Origin: Anaerolineaceae bacterium
GTDB lineage: Bacteria > Chloroflexota > Anaerolineae > Anaerolineales > Anaerolineaceae
Assembly: GCA_011620505.1 (NCBI GenBank)
Contig: WOZA01000159.1
Span: 1 to 10,783 of the forward strand
Reading direction: 5' to 3'
DNA: 10,783 nucleotides
Numbering within the stretch: position 1 is the first letter of the stretch; the number at the start of each line of letters is the position of its first letter. Under the pieces are notes generated by a model that did not search any database, was not told the origin of the DNA, and was given only the letters and a program-made list of their open reading frames with translations. The position numbers were made by a program, and so were the translations under genes. Positions 7,396-10,783 of the stretch are shown one piece after another.

Positions 7396-7428
7396 CAAAA
7401 TAAGGCTGGAAATTTTCCAGCCTTATTT
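7396..7428 (-). terminator. Intercistronic hairpin between binding protein and ATPase genes (leaky terminator or mRNA stabiliser)
   Basis: A perfect 14-bp inverted repeat, AAATAAGGCTGGAA (7398-7411) and TTCCAGCCTTATTT (7415-7428), has a 3-base loop. On the minus strand it begins 13 bases after the lipoprotein stop codon and is followed by a short U-rich tail (TGTTTAA). I infer partial termination or 3' end protection, giving more binding protein than transporter, as is common in binding-protein ABC operons. Confidence 0.8.
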
Positions 7429-7441
7429 GTATACGAACAAC

Positions 7442-8500
7442 TTACTTGAGTGTGATCGTTCCAGCTATGATGTCAGCTTTGAGTTGTTCAATTTCAGCTG
7501 CGAGTTCAGCAGGAACAAGGCTTTCGAGTTCGTGGAATGGGGCGAGAGCAACGCCGTTGTTGGCAAGTGTACCAACCACATCACCACCGACGAAGGTACC
7601 GTCAATCACAGACTGGATGACCTGCATGGTGGTGGCATCCATCAGTTTCATGACGGAGGTCAGGGTGATGTCGGCATATTCGGGGCTGGTGAGAGCCCAG
7701 TCAGAGTCCACGCCAATCAGATAAGCATTACCGCGTTCCTTGATGGCGGCAGCAGCACCCAACCCAACGGGTCCAGCGACGGGCATGATGATGTCAGCGC
7801 CTTCGTCCATGAGGGACTTGGCAAGTTCATTGCCTTTTTGCTGATCGTCGAAGGAGTTACTGAATAAACCTGTCTGAGTAGCGGGGTCCCAACCGAGGAC
7901 CTTTACATCAGTGCCCTTGACTTCGTTGTACTTGGTCACACCCTTATAGAAACCATCCATGAAGATGGTCACAGTGGGGATGGGCAGTCCGCCGAAGGTG
8001 CCGACAGTGCCGGTCTTGGTGACGCCAGCAGCGAGGTAGCCAGCCAGGAAGGCGGCTTCATCGGTGTTGAAGATCTGGCCAGTCACATTGGCAATGGCGG
8101 GGTCGTAATTGTAGTCAACGATGGAGAACTTGATATCGGGATTGGCTTCAGCGGCAGCCTTGGTGGCATCGCCGATGAGGAAGCCGACGGTGATGATCAG
8201 ATCACATTTTTCCTCAATGAAGGCATTGAGGTTCTTCTCGTAATCAGCAACTTCTTTGGACTCGAGGTATTTGGCTTCAATACCAAGCTGATCCCGGGCG
8301 TCGGTGATACCCTTCCACGCAGTAGCATTGAAGGATTTGTCATCGATGCCACCGGTATCGGTGATCTGGCAAACCTTGATCTTAGCGGCCGGCTCCTCAG
8401 ATGCGACGGGGGGCTCGGTTGGGGTGGCTGTCGTGCAGGCGCCGAGTAGCATGCTGCCGACGATTAAAACGGACAAGATGGCGAACAACTTTTTTGTCAT
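7442..8500 (-). CDS. BMP-family substrate-binding lipoprotein, nucleoside-type (BmpA/PnrA/NupN-like)
   Basis: This is the surface receptor of the ABC importer, 352 residues. The signal peptide (1-21) has a basic MTKK start, a hydrophobic core and lipobox LLGAC, with lipidation expected at Cys22. A Thr/Pro/Ala/Glu-rich tether (23-40) follows. The family hallmark DTGGIDDKSFN is at 48-58. Further family motifs are FNTDEAAFLAGYLAAGV (144-160), VAGPVGLGAAAA (241-252) and IGVDSDW (262-268). Characterised BMP proteins such as Treponema PnrA and Bacillus NupN bind purine nucleosides; the exact ligand here is inferred from the family. The start has AAGGAG 12 bases upstream, or a closer AGGA. It is the first gene of the operon, with promoter at 8571-8599. 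Confidence 0.95.
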   Translation of the reverse strand: MTKKLFAILSVLIVGSMLLGACTTATPTEPPVASEEPAAKIKVCQITDTGGIDDKSFNATAWKGITDARDQLGIEAKYLESKEVADYEKNLNAFIEEKCDLIITVGFLIGDATKAAAEANPDIKFSIVDYNYDPAIANVTGQIFNTDEAAFLAGYLAAGVTKTGTVGTFGGLPIPTVTIFMDGFYKGVTKYNEVKGTDVKVLGWDPATQTGLFSNSFDDQQKGNELAKSLMDEGADIIMPVAGPVGLGAAAAIKERGNAYLIGVDSDWALTSPEYADITLTSVMKLMDATTMQVIQSVIDGTFVGGDVVGTLANNGVALAPFHELESLVPAELAAEIEQLKADIIAGTITLK

Positions 8501-8536
8501 ATTTTTCCTAATCTCCTTCTATAGATTAACGATTTG

Positions 8537-8556
8537 TTACCGGGGATTACCGGTAT
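8537..8556 (-). promoter_or_regulatory. Operator-like direct repeat TTACCGG in the ABC operon leader
   Basis: TTACCGG occurs at 8537-8543 and 8547-8553, exactly 10 bases apart, about one helical turn. The second copy is part of the palindrome TACCGGTA (8548-8555). The block lies between the predicted -10 and the ribosome binding site, a place where a repressor could block elongation. The regulator is unknown; this is inference. Confidence 0.4.
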
Positions 8557-8570
8557 GTAAAAGCAAATTA

Positions 8571-8599
8571 AGTATAAGTCAGCAGACCAAAGACCGCAA
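8571..8599 (-). promoter_or_regulatory. Probable sigma-70 promoter of the nucleoside ABC operon
   Basis: On the minus strand a -10 TATACT (8571-8576, five of six matches) lies 17 bases from a -35 TTGCGG (8594-8599). The -35 is inside one arm of the terminator hairpin of the upstream MFS gene. The leader would be about 65 bases to the lipoprotein ATG. Confidence 0.55.
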
Positions 8600-8621
8600 G
8601 TGGGATTTGCGGTCTTTTTTT
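8589..8621 (-). terminator. Rho-independent terminator after the MFS gene
   Basis: Arms AAAGACCGCAA (8589-8599) and TTGCGGTCTTT (8607-8617) form an 11-bp perfect stem with a 7-base loop, starting 13 bases after the MFS stop codon. The plus-strand reading has the stronger T run (seven T). On the minus strand the stem ends in only three T, so termination there may be less efficient, letting some MFS transcripts continue into the ABC operon. Confidence 0.75.
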
Positions 8622-8629
8622 ACCAGTTT

Positions 8630-9904
8630 TTACTTAATGATCGGTTCCGATTTTGCTTCGCCAGATTTCATCCCCAGGATCGAGATCAGGGCGGCAAGCA
8701 TGAAGATCGGTCCGATGATGAAGATCGAGGAGTAATTGTTGCCTGTCAGCTTGACAATCCATCCGTTGATGTTCGGCCCGGCAATCGCAGCCAGGGTGGA
8801 AAAGAGGTAATAGAGGCCAGTAAAGGTGCCGATGTGAATCGCATCGGTAAGATCAACGACCACTGGCAAAGAGTTGATATTGATGCATGCCCAGCCGATG
8901 CCAGCCGCGAGCAGGAAAAGTGTCAGGGTCATGATGTTCCCCAGGATAGGCAGCTTGCCATGCATCTGGAGGAGGGTCTCTTTGGGAAGGAAATAAACGC
9001 TTATAAGCACAATAATCATGATCAACAACCCAATCCCGATGGTTCTTTTTCTCCCCAGTTTCGCGCCGATAAATCCTGCTGGGATGGAGAAGAGCAAGAA
9101 TGAGAAGCCGACACTGGTAATCAGTTGGCCAGCACCGGATTCATCCAAACCGAGATGGTTGACACCATAAAGTGAAAGGAAAGCTTCGATGGCGTTATAG
9201 GCAATGAACCAGAAAAAGATAGCCAGAAAAATCCGGATTGCGTCGGCTTGCTTGCTGGAGAATAGCTCTTTCAGGCTCTGCCAAAGATTCGGTTTTTCAA
9301 TATTTGGATTGTCTTCGTACACCTTGGGTTCCCGCACAAAAATGAGCACCAGTGCGGCTGCCACCAAAACCAGTAAAGACCCGAACCAAAATGGATATGC
9401 CTCGCCCCTTGCGACGAGCATTGAACCGACGGAGGTCCCCAACACGAGACCCAGCCCGCCCATGAAGTTGATGATACCGTTAGCCTGTGATCGCAACCTT
9501 GAAGGGGTGACATCAGGCATCAATGCAACCACCGGCGTGCGCCAGAAAGCCATCGCAAGGATGGTCGTGATGGTGCAGGCTACGAAGATTGGCAGGGAAG
9601 CCGCGAGTGGAACCAGACCGAAAGCGATTGCGGCAACCGGCGCGCCTACCAAAATGAAAGGCAAACGTCTACCGAGTTTGGTGCGCAGGCGGTCAGACCA
9701 CGCGCCGACTGGCGGCTGAATGAAGAGTGCTGCGATGTTATCCAGGGACATAAAGAAGCCAATCTGGGCTGAGTCCAGCAAGAACTTCCTTTCCAGCAGG
9801 ATGGGAACATAGGTATTGTAAAGGCTCCACAACACGCTGACACCAAAAAAGCCAAAACCAATTAAGAAAAGCTTACCGTAATTAAACTTCTGTTCCTCGA
9901 TCAT
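8630..9904 (-). CDS. MFS transporter of the SLC45/sucrose-glycoside symporter type
   Basis: This inner-membrane carrier has 424 residues and about twelve membrane helices in two six-helix halves. The start at 9904 follows GGAGG with 5 bases between; an in-frame ATG at 9916 has no ribosome binding site and its codons make up that site. The N-terminal half carries VLWSLYNTYVPILL (24-37), and the MFS loop 2-3 signature appears as GAWSDRLRTKLGRRLPFILVG (67-87). ALMPDVTPSRLRSQANG (127-143) is typical of the SLC45-like and GPH-like carriers seen in plant sucrose transporters and their bacterial relatives. A central hydrophilic loop (about 191-222) joins the halves, and the mirrored loop GAKLGRKR is at 280-287. 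Substrate is likely a sugar or glycoside coupled to a cation, but this cannot be fixed from sequence. It lies 114 bases downstream of trmD on the same strand. Confidence 0.88.
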   Translation of the reverse strand: MIEEQKFNYGKLFLIGFGFFGVSVLWSLYNTYVPILLERKFLLDSAQIGFFMSLDNIAALFIQPPVGAWSDRLRTKLGRRLPFILVGAPVAAIAFGLVPLAASLPIFVACTITTILAMAFWRTPVVALMPDVTPSRLRSQANGIINFMGGLGLVLGTSVGSMLVARGEAYPFWFGSLLVLVAAALVLIFVREPKVYEDNPNIEKPNLWQSLKELFSSKQADAIRIFLAIFFWFIAYNAIEAFLSLYGVNHLGLDESGAGQLITSVGFSFLLFSIPAGFIGAKLGRKRTIGIGLLIMIIVLISVYFLPKETLLQMHGKLPILGNIMTLTLFLLAAGIGWACININSLPVVVDLTDAIHIGTFTGLYYLFSTLAAIAGPNINGWIVKLTGNNYSSIFIIGPIFMLAALISILGMKSGEAKSEPIIK

Positions 9905-9947
9905 AATTTCCTCCATTTATTAAGTGTTTCTACTTGGTTTACTTTAT

Positions 9948-10025
9948 CGAGTAACACTGGGTGGTCGCTCACTCTCCCCTCCACTATTGTGAGAGCAGGG
10001 GGACTGGGCGGAGCATTGTTACTCG
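9948..10025. repeat. Long compound inverted repeat between trmD and the MFS gene
   Basis: Outer arms CGAGTAACA (9948-9956) and TGTTACTCG (10017-10025) are perfectly complementary over 9 bases and are separated by 60 bases. The right arm covers the trmD stop codon. Inside are a GC-rich imperfect hairpin (TCCCC at 9975-9979 with GGGGA at 9999-10003, and CTCAC at 9968-9972 with GTGAG at 9989-9993, the two being alternatives) and the near-direct repeats ACTGGGTGG (9956-9964) and ACTGGGCGG (10003-10011). There is no T run, so it is not a classical terminator. It could be a small palindromic repetitive element or a structured RNA end. Confidence 0.6.
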
Positions 10026-10783
10026 TTTACTTCAGCATCATTATCATGCGTCGTTTCTTCAAGATATTTTTTCAAAAACCTGCGGTCTTTCTCACTCAAC
10101 TCAACTTTCTCCAACAAATCCGGGCGCCACATCAGCGTCCTGAGCAGCGATTGCTCTCTTTTCCACTTGAGCTGCTCACCCAGGTTGCCATTTTGCATCA
10201 CTTCCGGGACGACCCACCCGCGAAATTCTGCTGGTTTTGTCCATTGGGGATATTCGAGCAAGCCGTCTGATGAGAAAGAATCATCCTGGGTCGCATCCTC
10301 GTCCCCGAGCACGCCGGGCACCAGCCGACCGACGGCATCCATCAGGATCAGGGCGGGCAGTTCGCCGCCGGTGAGCACAAAATCGCCGATGGAGATGACG
10401 TGGGTGGCGAGGTGCTCACGGATGCGTTCGTCGAATGCTTCGTAACGCCCGCAGATCAGTGCCAGGCGGTCGTAGGCGGCAAGCTCGCGTGCCATTTGCT
10501 GGTCGAAGCGCTTGCCTTGCGGGCAGAGCAGGATCACCGGGCAGTTTGGGGGAGCGCCGAGCACATCCTCAACCGCCGCGAAAATGGGTTCGGGTTTCAT
10601 GACCATTCCGCCGCCGCCGCCATAGGGAGTATCGTCGGTGGTGTGGTGCTTGTCGGTCGCCCAGTCGCGGATGTTATGGGTGTGAACTTCGATCAGGTTG
10701 TTTTGGATCGCGCGTTTGAGGATGCTGATATCAAGATAGGGTTGAAAGACTTCCGGGAAGAGACTGAAGACGTCAAATCGCAT
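10019..10783 (-). CDS. trmD: tRNA (guanine37-N1)-methyltransferase TrmD
   Basis: TrmD methylates G37 beside the anticodon of tRNAs reading CUN, CCN and CGG codons, using S-adenosylmethionine, and prevents +1 frameshifting. The 254-residue protein is complete: it begins MRFDVFSLFPEVF, the standard TrmD start, at the last three bases of the window. The trefoil-knot cofactor site is visible as LLCPQGKRFDQ (85-95), LICGRYEAFDERI (109-121) and SIGDFVLTGGELPALILMDAVGRLVPGVLG (131-160). The catalytic Asp is probably D168 in QDDSF, before DGLLEYPQWTKPAEFRG (173-189). Two departures from the family pattern are PYGGGGGM (53-60; usually PYGGGPGM) and GRYEA (112-116; usually GRYEG). The usual neighbour rplS does not follow; an MFS gene does. 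Whether rpsP and rimM lie upstream is outside the window. Confidence 0.96.
   Translation of the reverse strand: MRFDVFSLFPEVFQPYLDISILKRAIQNNLIEVHTHNIRDWATDKHHTTDDTPYGGGGGMVMKPEPIFAAVEDVLGAPPNCPVILLCPQGKRFDQQMARELAAYDRLALICGRYEAFDERIREHLATHVISIGDFVLTGGELPALILMDAVGRLVPGVLGDEDATQDDSFSSDGLLEYPQWTKPAEFRGWVVPEVMQNGNLGEQLKWKREQSLLRTLMWRPDLLEKVELSEKDRRFLKKYLEETTHDNDAEVNE

Overview
The window looks like a chromosomal segment of a free-living bacterium with moderate GC content. The gene styles fit a member of the Chloroflexota (Anaerolineae-like): a lipoprotein-anchored BMP-family nucleoside importer with unusually long permeases, an SLC45/sucrose-type MFS carrier, an M29 aminopeptidase, and housekeeping genes infC and trmD detached from their usual ribosomal partners. 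The taxonomic placement is inference; no rRNA gene is present to anchor it. I found no tRNA, rRNA, CRISPR array, insertion sequence or phage gene.

Layout from left to right. A DUF305-domain membrane protein runs off the left edge on the minus strand (1-651). Between it and infC, about 430 bases hold no normal gene. They do contain a 111-codon plus-strand open frame with no usable start (683-1018), probably a gene remnant. Translation initiation factor IF-3 follows on the minus strand (1084-1602); its reading frame can only be completed with an AUU start. A 195-base divergent region holds a good infC promoter and a 14-bp tandem duplication. The only complete plus-strand gene is an M29 metallo-aminopeptidase (1798-3027).

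From 3165 to 8600 lies a complete minus-strand operon for a BMP-type (nucleoside-class) ABC importer. It runs in transcription order: promoter with a repeat-bearing leader, substrate-binding lipoprotein, strong intercistronic hairpin, two-domain ATPase, permease, permease, terminator. The order matches the Bacillus nupNOPQ arrangement. The binding protein would capture a nucleoside outside the membrane, the two permeases form the channel, and the double ATPase drives import.

Upstream of that operon on the same strand are a separate MFS carrier (8630-9904), terminated by a hairpin that also carries the -35 element of the ABC operon, then a roughly 80-base compound inverted repeat, and trmD (10019-10783), which makes m1G37 in tRNA. 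The trmD start codon is exactly the last three bases of the window. Import of nucleosides, a probable sugar or glycoside carrier and a cytosolic peptidase together suggest a scavenging, heterotrophic lifestyle. I see no defence system or clearly new multi-gene system. The most interesting items are regulatory: the AUU start of infC, the hairpins, and the leader repeats.
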